Source: Lepraria neglecta
Lineage: Eukaryota > Ascomycota > Lecanoromycetes > Lecanorales > Stereocaulaceae
Length of the DNA: 64,000 nucleotides
Assembly: GCA_033220425.1 (NCBI GenBank)
Contig: CM065646.1
Location: 3,107,501 to 3,171,500, forward strand
Direction: 5' to 3'
This document shows, in pieces, positions 44,354 to 55,396 of the stretch; the first letter of the stretch is position 1, and the number at the start of each line of letters is the position of its first letter. A program made the position numbers and the translations under genes. Under the pieces are notes generated by a model, which saw nothing but the letters and a program-made list of their open reading frames with translations, searched no databases and was not told the DNA's origin.

Positions 44354-46859
44354 CAGACCTGTAAAGGTGAGATGAAATCCGTGACCGTTGCGGGCTTGAT
44401 GGATGGTTTACTAATTAGTCGATGAGATAGACTGAGATGCGTATACTGCAGCGAATGTGGTTGACCAGATTGATTCTGGTTCTTGACAGGTCTGAAGACC
44501 GATAAAGCTATGACTGAATTGTGTCACGGGGTGGTAACGCCTGTACTGAGTGGAGATGATTGTCGGGGTTGAGATACTTCATTCTTTTGGATCTGTGATA
44601 AAATGTTCTCTTTCTATAATGTCATTTTATACTATCCAATTGCTGCAACTCTATCTGCAGTAGTAGGTTGTCAATACTTGACCTCCAAAATGCTTTTCAA
44701 AGATCTTGGAGTATCTATTGAGCAACCAAAAACGCCTTATCCATACCACCTCCAACGCATTATCTCAGACCTTCGGTGTCCACCCCTCCCGCACTCTCGT
44801 TCCCCCTCTATTACCACCGGCGTCTTCCCCTCCCATTCCCAGTCTTTGTTATGTGATGCTCAGATGCTCAGGATTTAATGTCAACGAAAGGGGCTGGATT
44901 GGACCTCATAAAACCCTAAACAATTCGAGGCTAGGGGAAATATTGGGGGACCGAGAATGTTGACACGGCTAGGCTGTGCATATTGAACGCAACGGACAGA
45001 GATTGAGGCTGGGAAGACCATCAAACATGAAGCGCACTATTGATACATAGCCTCCTGCAGAGGTTGGGCACTCGTGTATCGATGACCTGTGGATGGCTGG
45101 CAAAGGCTTCCACTGTTATCGCCTCTCGTAGCATAAACATAAGGTTACAGGCTAGGCTTCGGTCCGTATTCCCCCCGGGCCCGATCTTGTTGGGGGTAGA
45201 TCTTTAGTAGTAGTGCTTACGGCGCGGTTGGGCTTATCGTGATCTACATGCATGATAAGGAGGAAGATAGCTGATTGATTGGCCCGATGGAATGCAAATC
45301 ATCCATCGGGCCGATCCCTTCGGTTAGATTAGGATCACTCAACTAGATCTTGTCGATCGATCAATGGAAGCCCAAAAAGTCTGTGTCGTTTTCCGCGGAG
45401 CTAATACATCCTTCACTTCTCTGCTGTCGAAGGCTGCCTTTACGAGGTGGAAGGATTCAGCTCAGGTACTCGCACTCATGCATTGGTGCGGAGGGCCGTA
45501 ATCGCGAAGAAGCACCCTAGCGGTCGGGACGGGACGGAGCCTAGCCTACCGCAACCCTCCTCCCTTGACGCCAACTCCCACGACCATCCATATACTTTTA
45601 GCTACATAGGTGCTATTTGAGTAGTTGCCTATGCAGGTGGTATGAGGAATGCGTCCAACTGCACCTAATTACAGAGCTATTGGCTGCCGATTAGGTTTTA
45701 GCAATTTTCCAGTCGAAATTCCCCCTTTCACAACTTTGAATTACGACCGGAGTGCCACACTGACAGCACGCGAAAAGTATCTGGGCTCCTAGCTTCGGGA
45801 TTGCCGTCATCCTATTAGTATGCGGCTTTGTATCCACACCACATCTAACAAGGAGCAGATACAGTCAGCCCAGATGATCTCGGTTCATCTTTTAATATCA
45901 CACCCACACAGGCTGGACTTGCACTTGTGAGGTAGGACCCTGAAAGCGGATGTAATCCTAGTAGTCTTCCGCGGTTTCGGTCTGTAAGCTCAGGAATAGC
46001 AGGTCAGACCGTTACTCGAACCAACGAAGGAATATTGGTTGACTCCTTCCAAATGCATGTGAGACAAAACTTTGGGAGTGTGCTGGCTGCTGCGGCGGCT
46101 GAGAAAGTTGCTACTCCACATCTCGCCGACAGTTCCAACCCATTACGCAACTACTTTAGATCGTACTTCCTTACTCGTGCGATACCACAGACCCTCTCAC
46201 CCGCCCTCCACACCTAATTCGGCTTCAATTGCGCTAGCTGTGAGCGCACTGCCCTTGTTGTTAATCGAAACATGGCCTAAAACTTATCAAAGTTTTCATA
46301 CCTACTCTCCCCATTCTTGCGACGAAGCTTGAACTACCTTCAGCTCCTTGAACCGGTGCCTAAACCATTTCCTTCTTGAATTCCACTTCTCGAGTCCGCT
46401 GCGTGCCTTGTGGAGATTTTCGCAGACAGGAGCTCGTCCGATGTCTTTAAACAGCCTTTCTACCCACCCCCACCTGGTGTGCTGCCGAACCATTTCAATC
46501 CCAAGACTCGAGGGCATGATCTGACAACTATACGCTCAATTTTCCTGGTTATCATGATTATTTATGTATCCATCCATCAGAGGCTATACAAAGTTTTAGA
46601 TTACGCGAAAAGTCGCTTGGGATGACTGTATGTCGCCTCATCCCTTCAACTCAATTCAACAACAAGCTGAGCGCCGCCACAGTGATGTGTCTAATCGGAT
46701 TTGTATGCGTGGCGTTGAGCGTGCTATGAGGATTCTCGCGAACCAGAGACTCTTGGATAACTCCCTACGGTGACACATTATCACCTATGTGTAAGAGGTA
46801 TGTGTCATTGCGGCTTGAAGACCAACCGGAGAGCCTCTTTGACACATATAGTTATTCTC
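44354..46859. other. Gene-poor 2.5 kb stretch
   Basis: No gene is supported here. A strong 11-bp inverted repeat lies at 45281-45312. Short frames at 44603-44878 and 46302-46517 show no family. The stretch probably holds sequence too decayed to identify. Confidence 0.4.
45281..45312. repeat. Perfect 11-bp inverted repeat with 10-base loop
   Basis: GGCCCGATGGA and TCCATCGGGCC face each other across ATGCAAATCA. The arms contain CGG/CCG-like trinucleotides, reminiscent of sites for dimeric zinc-cluster regulators, though the spacing rule is not met in a standard way. It lies in a region with no genes, between cluster relics. Confidence 0.85.
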
Positions 46860-47869
46860 AACGATTGCGTTCGATATTACTCGTGGGATGTGACTACAGG
46901 ACAGGTCACAGCCAGCGACTTCTATCTGGTCAGCATTGTTCCCCTACGTGACTCCAACGCGAATACCGACGTACAGAGAAGGTCTCTTACACGCAGGAAC
47001 TAGTATGCCCACTGGCTCTAGGGTTCATCAAACTGTCGTACTTCATCCTTTATTCGCAAATCTTCAAGCTTCTCCCGAAAATCAGATTAGCGATCTGGAT
47101 TGGTGCCACATTCTCTGCCATCTCGTACGATCTGATCTTTGCGCTCAACATGTACTTTGCAACACCGCGTCGTGGCGAGACCTATCTCACACATTACTTC
47201 AACCCCGTCCACAAGGGTGTAGCACAGCTCTCTGTTCCATTTGCTGCCATCGGGCTGGTCTTCGATCTCTACATTATCACATTACCCATCTATGGCGTCT
47301 ACCAGCTTCAACTATCGCATCGGACTGGAAATCATGAATGATCTCCTCAGAATCCTGGTACCCACACTCAGAAACTCGTAGGTTATCTCTCGTCCTTCGT
47401 TCTTGACACCACTAAGACGTTCGCAGACTTGTGGAAATGATGATCGGCGTCATCTGTACATGCGCGCCCTCCTTCGACAAAACGCTACACGAGCACCTCC
47501 CCCCATACGAAATCCTCAAATCGCGCCTCCAATCTTCATTCAGATCTACCGGTCAGATGCTCTCCAAAGGCTCCACAAAATCATCACCGTCGGGATCCGA
47601 GCGACGAGATTCGGACCAGAACAGCGACGATCATATCTCTTATAAAGACCGTTTTACGGGAGGGAAAATTTGCAGGCGACAGAGGATACGAGTTGCATGA
47701 CGGTCATTCCTTTCAAACCTCTGTTAGAGGTGGTCCAGGAGGGTTTGCTAAAGAGGATGGCATTCATTTGAAGAGCGAGGTTCTCCAGGAACTTGCGGCT
47801 GGTAATGGGTTACAAGACTTGGCATGGAGGAGCAAACACGTGTCGCACGATGCGACTCTGGCTTTTTAA
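46860..47869 (+). pseudogene. Rhodopsin-domain membrane protein, broken copy
   Basis: This is a second member of the fungal rhodopsin-like family, related to the gene at 52.2 kb. The first recognisable block is SWDVTTGQVTASDFYLVSIV. Next come LALGFIKLSYFILYSQIF, helix sequence with LAIWIGATFSAISYDLIFAL, and GVAQLSVPFAAIGLVFDLYI. A later frame has VEMMIGVICTCAPSFDKTL then EHLPPYEILKSRL, and the tail continues in yet another frame to a stop at 47869. The first helices are not recognisable. At least two frame changes cannot be explained by introns with certainty, so I call it a pseudogene. It lies 1.4 kb from a minus-strand SDR relic. Confidence 0.75.
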
Positions 47870-49289
47870 GATGACAGCAGCTATTTAATACCAGTTCCAC
47901 AAGCCCGTTGTATATCGTTTCCTTCACAACAGTAGGAGCCCACTTTCTCCATACATTTTGCACAAATTCCCATCTCCGAACCCTGCTTCCAGTCGCGCAT
48001 GCAGCGGGAACGTCCCGCCAGCGGCCCGAAGTGCTCTCTTACTGTCGCAGAGATGAATCTTCTCACGTGATTCATGATTGAGTACTTCCTAGAATGAGAT
48101 ATCGCCGACGTAGTTTCAGTGAATGTTTCCTCATGGATTAAATCAAACTAATACATTTTGGATACCATGGGCTAGTGTTGGTAAGGTATTGTGTTCGTTT
48201 TGCATCAAAATATACTACTAATCTTATGCGGGTTCCTATTCGCTCAACCTTTGGGAGTGATCGCTGTACAGAAGCATCGGATGATCGAAAGCCACGTTAA
48301 AGATAGCGCCAATGTACGAGAGTGTGGAAGTTGACAGCTGTGCGAGTAGGTAGCCTCAAGGCAGCGCCGGACATGGGATGGTTTTGGGGATGGCAGACTC
48401 TCTCAGATAGCAAGTTAGGCATCTGGCTCAACGAGGAAACGAAAGATCGACAATTGATTAGTGAACCCTTAAAAAGCAAAAAGCGGGATTGGGTAGATGT
48501 GCCGCGGAAAAAAGACGTTATCCTTGTTACATTCGACATTGGGCTCCCTTCGACTCGACCACAACGACTCTTTGGTTACTCCCGTTTCCTCATTATGCAA
48601 GATGCCTCTTTCGGCTCTGATGCAGGACTGAATCCCGCGAGATCCTCAGACGATGGCTGCTGGTGCGCTTATAGAAAGCCCCACTCATTCTTAAGGCTGA
48701 GGTCGAGCTGCACATTGAGGTGTCCCACACAACCTTTCGGAGAAAAAAGGTTCCTAGATAGCGTATGCACGTTGTGTCCGGCCGGCTTTGGCTGCGCCGC
48801 TACTTTATGGCCATCATTGTACAAAAAGTGTGATAGGATCGATCGATACGCAGCGCTGTAGGAAAACGTTTTCCACCATCGTATCCACGTATTAGAATGT
48901 GCATGCGTCTGTGGTTCATTATTAAACGTAAAATTTCGATCGGATACACGGCATAGTCCAAGTGTCGGAGCAGACGGGATAGGAAGCAGAACTGAAACGT
49001 TGTGGAATGCCAATCACTGAATTCTTTGTCGGCTGCGACCTGCAATTGGTCCGGATGCTAAAGTGCCATTTGTCAGCAAAAATTCATGCCAATCGGTTGG
49101 AGGAATACTAGGCATGCCAGAAGCTAATAGGCGATATTCGACTTGGGCGTTTGACGAAGGAAAATGGCATTCACTTATCCTCGAAACTAGTGACTGAAGT
49201 TCCAACATAGCATGTTTGAGATTGACTAATAGATATGTAGGCCGGAAACTAAGACGACGTGAAACGCACTATCGAAGCGTAACGTCCCC
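47870..49289. other. Intergenic, no supported gene
   Basis: The 1.4 kb between the rhodopsin relic and the SDR relic has a 179-codon frame at 48322-48861, but this lacks any motif and its composition is not gene-like. No repeat family is recognised. Confidence 0.35.
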
Positions 49290-50069
49290 TCCAAATCTGG
49301 CCATTAGCTCCTCCTAAAACGCATATACCGAGGGTTCCATCTGCGGCGTTTCATCCTCGCCTCTCGCCCGAGCAGCTATCTCTTTTTTGATGCTTTTGTA
49401 TTTGGACGTTGGCGGCGCTCAAAGTTGATACCGGTGGAAAGAATGTTTGTATTGATAGCTCCAATGTGGATTATCACAGCCTTGACACTGAAGGGCGCCA
49501 ATCCTAGACGGAGTATGTCCGTGATCACCGTCATGGCTGCTTTCGAACCGGCGTAAACACCTGCCTAATATCCAGTAGAGGTCTTAAGCTCAATAGGTTT
49601 TCGAAAGACTCACCCATCAGGGCGTATTGACGCTCGTAGAGGTGGAGCAGAAGTTCACAAGGGTGTCCTTAGCGGTTGTAACCAGTGGAGCAAACTCCTG
49701 CGTGACGCGCATCATCCCCCAAATATTAATATCATATATGCTCTTTGCCGTCTCGATGTCAAAGTCTAGTGTTAGCATGATAATCGTCTGGCCTGCATTG
49801 TGGGCTAGGTAGTCGACTGTCTCGCTAGTCTGAGCCTTTATGCTCTCGACAGCAGCATTCACACTTGGCCCAGAAGTAAGATCAAGTGTGATAAGCGTAA
49901 CGTTGGAGAGTTTGTCTAAATGTGACATTTTCGACGCATCCCGTGCAGTTGCAAAGACTCGAAGGGGGCGCTTCTGGAATGCTTCGGCCAATACAGACCC
50001 GATGCCTCCAGCACTACAATCAGTAATGAGGACTGTTTTGAGCGCCATGACGCCGGGTAAGGAGGTCAT
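49290..50069 (-). pseudogene. Short-chain dehydrogenase (Ayr1-like), broken copy
   Basis: The relic is a classical SDR close to the fungal 1-acyl-DHAP reductase-like group. It opens with ALKTVLITDCSAGGIGSVLA, where the TGxxxGIG loop is changed at its first glycine. It continues with VFATARDASKMSHLDKL, HNAG in place of NNAG, and MYD-like IYDINIWGMMRVTQEFAPLV. A second exon-like piece carries GVYAGSKAAMTVITDILRLG, with the YxxxK pair. The last part, with KEIAARARGEDETPQMEPSV, is in a different frame. A stop at the end of the first exon and frame changes near the C-terminus break it. It is paralogous to the SDR at 54.1 kb. Confidence 0.8.
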
Positions 50070-50834
50070 AGTATATGTGGCCTGTCAGTGCACTGCAAGG
50101 TAAGTTGAGATCAAGTGAGTCGTCAATAGGAGACGTAGCTGCAAAGCGTTGCGGAGGCCCGCTTCCTGAATGTCTCATCTCGAATTAAGCTGTCGCACTC
50201 TTTCAAGCTCCTGCTTCGACCAGATGTCAGTCCTAGCTGATAGCGTAGGTTGCAACGGTAACACTAGAGCAAAAGTGCAAGACACTGTAGCAAATCGGGC
50301 AATTGGCTTTCATGGACAAGGCAGGGTGCGAGATCGGTTTTTCCGTTATTGCATGCCGGTGATAATTATGGCTTGGATGCCACAGTGGCACCAGTGGGGT
50401 GAGTACGCCTGCATACCCTGGCTTGGGTTGTTTATGGCGTTCCTCGTAGAAATAATTGGGTCTTTAGCCGAGCCTTTGCAGACGCAAGTTCTGTGTTGCC
50501 CGTCCAAATATGACCTCAGGATTCGCTTGTGGCTGTGAAGTGCAACGTTGCATCACCAGAATGTGGACTAGGGTACTCCAATAGAGGTATTTTAGCGCTG
50601 AGGCCAAGGAAGACGGCACGCGGGCGTCGGGTAATTATTTTAGTCTACCCGCGTACTTGCTCTTGGCATTGCTTTCTGCTAACGTTTGATCTAGACTCAG
50701 CGTGGACGGCTCGAAGACGGCGGCGGCCGCATCAGAATTGTCTGCTTCTATCATAAAGTAGGTGTATTCTCACCACACTTTTTCGATCCCCTTGCTATGC
50801 GAGGCCTGACTACTTTTGTGGGACTCACTAGCTA
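50070..50834. other. Intergenic, nothing recognised
   Basis: Frames at 50170-50538 and 50529-50756 show no motif. The stretch probably includes the lost N-terminal part of the FAD oxidase relic that follows. Confidence 0.3.
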
Positions 50835-51590
50835 ATAAATAAGCTGGTGTTGTGGCTGCTCCTGAAGCGGAAGGGCGCATTAGTTGCTATCCGTGTAGGA
50901 CATACGCCGTTTGCCGGCGCAGCCAATGTTGCTAATGGCATCACAATTGACTTAACTGGCGTCAATGCAATTGATGTCGCGTCAAACGAAGTTGCGGCAC
51001 CCAGCGGAACAGGAACAATCTCGAATGATATGTATGATGGCGACTTCGCTGTAAACGATACTAGTGCCAATATCGTCTCAGGAGGAGTTCTTCTCGCCCT
51101 TGAAAGGCTTTGCGTGCGATAACGTGCTGAACATGGAAGTCGTTCTTGCCGATGGCTCAATTGCCAATGCCAATGCCTGGCAGAATCCAGACCTTTCCGC
51201 AACTCTCAAAGGAGGCTCCGAAAATTTTGGCATCGTGACCCGCTTCGACCTTCAAACCTATCCTCAAGGAGACTTCTGGGGAGGCTTCGTGTACTACCCT
51301 TCTAGCACGATTCCTTAACAGCTAGCGGCATTTACGGGACCCATGGAGGCCGAGAATCGGACCCTTATGACGAAATCATCTGCGCAATAGGGTACTCGAG
51401 CACAAGTAGGAGTACTCTAGTCTCGAACGGGCTGTACTACACAAAGGCCGTTGAAAACCCTCCAATATTTCAACATTTCACAGCAATCCAACCAAAATTT
51501 GGAAGCACTATGAGGATATCCAATGATTTGAATTTTACAAACCAAGTGAAATCTGCACAAGCCAGGGGTGCTCGGTATGTGATCCAATAG
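50835..51590 (+). pseudogene. FAD-linked (BBE/PCMH-type) oxidase, broken
   Basis: The relic keeps parts of the PCMH FAD-binding domain found in berberine-bridge-like oxidases. The first piece has LLKRKGALVAIRVGHTPFAG and ANVANGITIDLTGVNAIDV. The next has [20 protein letters not shown], then [15 protein letters not shown] and [20 protein letters not shown], typical of the second half of this domain. A third piece after a stop continues with IICAIGYSS and KAVENPPIFQHF from the substrate-binding domain. The N-terminus, a part of the centre and the C-terminal BBE segment are missing, and there are at least two interruptions. Such oxidases are frequent tailoring enzymes in fungal gene clusters. 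Confidence 0.82.
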
Positions 51591-52185
51591 ATTTCTACTT
51601 CATACCCCCGTAATTAAACGCCGCTCAAGTTTCAAGGGCAATATACGTAAACACCGCGTTCCGGCCCACCGTGACGTACGTCATTCTGCATGGCTCCTGC
51701 ATTTCTACTTTTATCAATGATACTACACATCCGTCAGCTAAATGCTCGTATCATCGTCCAGAATCAATGTTAGCTACAATTACGATCGTTCCCGTGAATA
51801 CGAACATACGTCGATCGTCACAGATGCTGCTGCATGGCTCTTGAGTCCCCTTTTTCTGGCACACATGCATACGCCTAAAATGTGATGGTGGGTGGCAGGT
51901 ATGCATGCACACGTCATTATCCACTCTCCTGAACCACTCAACTGGGAATTGTTATTCAGACAATACGGGAACCTTATGCCGAGACATTTTGTGCCATATA
52001 TGAGTTGGCATCTGAAGGAGGGTTGCTTCCATCGAGATCGATATAGTGAATTCCAAAGATCCCATATACTTGATCTTTCCAACTACCGACTGTCCCAGAG
52101 GCTGCTGGATCTCAGCCAGATTCTCTCCGGGAACCTCTAACGCAGTAAATCACCAATTATCAGCTTTTACACGATCCATAAAGCA
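51591..52185. other. Intergenic, nothing recognised
   Basis: About 600 bases between the FAD oxidase relic and the rhodopsin-domain gene. It may include the former 3' end of the oxidase and the promoter of the next gene. No motif is seen. Confidence 0.35.
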
Positions 52186-53686
52186 ATGTCTACACCGTCA
52201 AAGCCTGTTAATTTGGCGAAAGAGCCTTTAGGACCACCTCCCCCTAGCGCAACAGTAGACTTCAAAACCTCCGATACCACAGCACCAATTGTCATTGCTG
52301 TGATGTCCTTCTTCATGGGAACCATGATTTTCTTCGTTAGAGTCCGGGTGTACACGAACCTGAAAATTGATAAAAGGGGAACATGTGATGATCGTGAGTA
52401 TTTACAAGGTTCTCCATATATCCACTGCTGACATGATGGTAGTCATGTGCGCAATTAGTGTGGTAATGAGAAGATCAGAGTTCCGCACATAGCAGAAGAG
52501 ACTGACGAAACCTAGTTGAGCATCATGGTCTTCTATGTCTTGCTCAATCTGCGTAAGTTGATCAAGTCGTCGAGCTGAAATTTTAAGACTGATTATTTAC
52601 CGTTAGAATTGACCGAGGGCGATTATGGAAAGCACATTTGGGATAGTCCTCTAGTGGTGACAACTAGCGACCAGTACTTCAAGGTTCGACTGCTCCCCAA
52701 CTATGCCAACATGCACTTATAACAGACGATAGATAAGCCACGTTGATGGCTGGATCTCTACACTGTCCTATATCTTTGCCAAGCTCACATTCTTCTTGCT
52801 TTATTTGCAATTATTCCGACCATTCCGGTGGTTAAAGATCGGCATAATAGGTGGAGCTATTATTGTCACTGGAGTCTACGCAGGATTCCTTCTGGCAAAT
52901 CTAATCGGACAGACTCTCCACAGGGGTCAGACATGGCTAGACGATTTCGAGTCACAACACTACACCACTGGTCTCAAGCTTTCAATGCCGTTGGCCGCTT
53001 GGACTCTTGTTCCTGACGTTTATATCTTGGTACTACCGATAACCGGCGTATTGCGCTTGCAACTTTCACCAAGACGTAAGGTGGTAGTCTCCATGGTCTT
53101 CATGACTGGGATTCTGTATGTATCTCACCCGGAATTTATGCTAAGTCATCGCTAAGACTGCAATAGAGCCTGCATCTGTTCCTCCCTGAGCCTGTACTAC
53201 AGGACGAAGATGAATGTGAGTGACATATCGCCTAGTGTCGTTAACGTCGAGATCATAGCGTAAATACGCCCTTGCCGTCTTCATGAAATCCGCTGATGTC
53301 CAAGATTTAGGCTGGTCGAGCTGTGTGTTGGTTTATGCATATCCTGCATGCCTGCACTTTCCCGCATGTTGAGACACAGCTTGCCACCGTACGAGACTCT
53401 GCGATCTAATTTGTTCTCTAGAGCAAGCCGGCTACGGGGTAAACTGTCCAGCAAGAGCAGCCCACGAGAGAGCAGTAATCATGCAGTTAAGGTGGACGCT
53501 GGTAACGGAACCTACGAGGCGCTTGAAGATCCCTTCTTTCCACAGGCGTCTTTACGGCAGGAATTTGAGCTGAAAAAACTTGAATCCGTCAAGACGAAAG
53601 TTGCAACGGGAGATTCGCATGACTTGAGCGATGATAGGATACATTTGAGGGTTGACTTGGAACAGGGGTATGCGAAACGGTGGTAA
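52186..53686 (+). CDS. Rhodopsin-domain membrane protein, nearly intact copy
   Basis: Exons at 52186-52393, 52443-52462, 52516-52552, 52607-52683, 52733-53115 and 53167-53215 join in consistent phases. They give a fungal rhodopsin-like protein with helix 1 in APIVIAVMSFFMGTMIFFVR, then YTNLKID, DLMCAISVLSIMVFYVLLNL, TEGDYGKHIWDSPLVVTTSD and SHVDGWISTLSYIFAKLTFF. Later blocks are LSMPLAAWTLVPDVYILVLP and VELCVGLCISCMPALSRML, the last in the final piece ending at 53686. The join near 53260-53311 is not resolved: the last piece lies in a frame that the previous exon does not reach without a tiny exon or a one-base change. Introns are 44-54 bases. The protein may be active or recently lost. Confidence 0.7.
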
Positions 53687-54078
53687 AGAGGGAAGAAGAG
53701 AGACTCATTCCTTTCAGCAGAATCTCCAGTCATGTAAGATAAAGCAGGGTCAAGGTGCTCGTCGTTCGATTTCCTAGCAGATTGGAACGTTCGCAGAGAA
53801 AAGCAACTGTCAATGGGAGCCGTTTTCAATCAGAGAGAAAAAAAAACCGACGGGCTCAGCCCCATGCAGAGATAATTTTCACCAGAAGCGTGTCGAGAGT
53901 TAATGTCGGAGATTTTCTTTAGCGTGTTTTCCTCACTTATTCCAGGTCTTGACCGATGATTTGAGTGCGTACTTGTGAGGTCTATGTCCCGAACAACTCC
54001 GAACAAGCCCCACCTTGCATCATTGAAACAGTCCCAGCAGCCACCTGATTCCACAGTCCAAATTATTACAACAACTCA
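53687..54078. other. Intergenic between membrane protein and SDR
   Basis: About 390 bases separate two genes in the same direction. An A-run lies near 53840. No coding region is supported; it presumably holds the SDR promoter. Confidence 0.35.
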
Positions 54079-54991
54079 ATGACTCGAAGAACAGCCCTCA
54101 TCACAGGCTATTGGCTCCGCCCTCGCTATCGAGTTTCAGAAACAGAATGTGCATGTCTTCGCCACAGCCCGCGACCTTGCAAAAATGTCCCACCTTAAAG
54201 ATATCCCGAACATAACACTACTAACTCTCGACGTTACATCACCTTCCAGCATCAAAGAAGCAACCGATACCGTAGCAGCCAAAACAGGGGGAAAGCTCGA
54301 TTATCTTGTAAACAATGCTGGATCAATAATAGTAATGCCGACTTTAGATATCGATATCGATGCCGCGAAGGCTATGTATGATATTAATATCTGGGGCATG
54401 CTGAGGATTACACAATCGTTTGCAAATATGGTTGTTGAAGCGAGGGGAACAGCAGTGGCGATTAGTTCTGCTGGTCCCCTTGCTCCGGCTCCATGGGTTG
54501 GTAAGTTCTCTCAAGCCAACTATTCAAGACACTGCCTGATAGGTGATTGATCGGTCTCAGGGCTTTACACCGGCTCGAAAGCCGCCATAACAGCCATAAG
54601 CGAAACCTTCCGTCTCGAACTCGCCCCTTTCGGTGTTAGAGTCGTCACAGTCATCACAGGCGGCGTGGAAACGAACATCTTCAGGGGTAAAGATGGGGCC
54701 AACTATTTCAAACTCCCGCCTTCGTCAAAGTATCTGAGTGTTGAGAAGGATATTGCTGCGACGGCGAGGGGTGAGCATCCTGTTTTTGGGAGTATGATGC
54801 AGGCTGAAGTTTTTGCGGAGAGGGTGGTTGGTGATGTGCTGGGTGGTGCTGATGGGATGTTTTGGAGGGGAAAGTGGGCGAGTACGTTGGGTTGGATTGT
54901 GGGGTTATTACCTTGTTTTTTGGTTGTAAGTGGGGATGGATTCTTTGAGAGAGAGGTGCATGCTGGTCTTTCGAATAGACACCGATGTTGA
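54079..54991 (+). pseudogene. Short-chain dehydrogenase (Ayr1-like), N-terminus damaged
   Basis: This is a classical SDR related to 1-acyl-DHAP reductase and to the relic at 49.3-50.1 kb. Exons 54079-54500 and 54561-54991 are joined across a 60-base intron with a GTAAGT donor. Preserved blocks are VHVFATARDLAKMSHL, LDYLVNNAG, MYDINIWGMLRITQSF, AISSAGP with the catalytic serine, and LYTGSKAAI with YxxxK. The start MTRRTALITG is in place, but the glycine-rich NADP loop that should follow is shortened and the frame changes there, so the full protein cannot be read. From 54149 onward the frame is open and well kept. Either the gene died recently or the assembly is wrong at this point. The C-terminal 50 residues include a hydrophobic segment. 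Confidence 0.78.
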
Positions 54992-55108
54992 TGAAGTGGA
55001 CCGGACTGGATGTTATGATGAAACAGAAAGCGGACTAAGAGGCACAGTCTGGTGTTAAGGAAGAGAATCTCGTCGCAGATTGGAGAAGTTGATGCGAATA
55101 TAGCCTCA

Positions 55109-55165
55109 TGTGCAAGACCGGGTACGTTGGTGGTTGGGTGGCCAATCATTGTATATCGTTGCAAA
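55109..55165. repeat. Relic repeat, copy A
   Basis: This stretch aligns without gaps to 59237-59294. Both share GACCGGGT, TTGGGTGG and ATCGTTG blocks. Between these, almost every difference is C/T or G/A. This is the pattern expected for repeats altered by RIP or by deamination. The repeat family is unknown. Confidence 0.7.
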
Positions 55166-55396
55166 GTCTCCAGCTAGACGGGGCTATACGAAAGCCCGCG
55201 CGTTCCTCTGGAGCGTTTGAATGCGAGGAGGCGGTTTTGGGGAGTGGAAGGATGAGCCTAAAGTGTTTATCGGCCTGGACCAGGCGCTGCGATTTTCAAG
55301 AGTTGCAATGTGGCTGACATGTTGATATCGAACATCTTACTAAACACCTGAACATTAATTTGCACCACTGGTCTAGAAATAAAACTCCTTATCGAA

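Noticed and set aside
46302-46517. Minus-strand frame with WNSRRKWFRHRF, faintly like the linker of a LINE-type reverse transcriptase
   Set aside because: Only a short weak resemblance. No catalytic motif, endonuclease or second open frame is nearby, so no element is called.
46860-47869. Reading the first rhodopsin-domain copy as an intact intron-rich gene
   Set aside because: The first helices cannot be found, and the frame changes near 47.35 and 47.68 kb lack convincing splice signals.
48322-48861. 179-codon plus-strand frame
   Set aside because: No motif, odd composition, and an isolated position in a decayed region; length alone does not support a gene.
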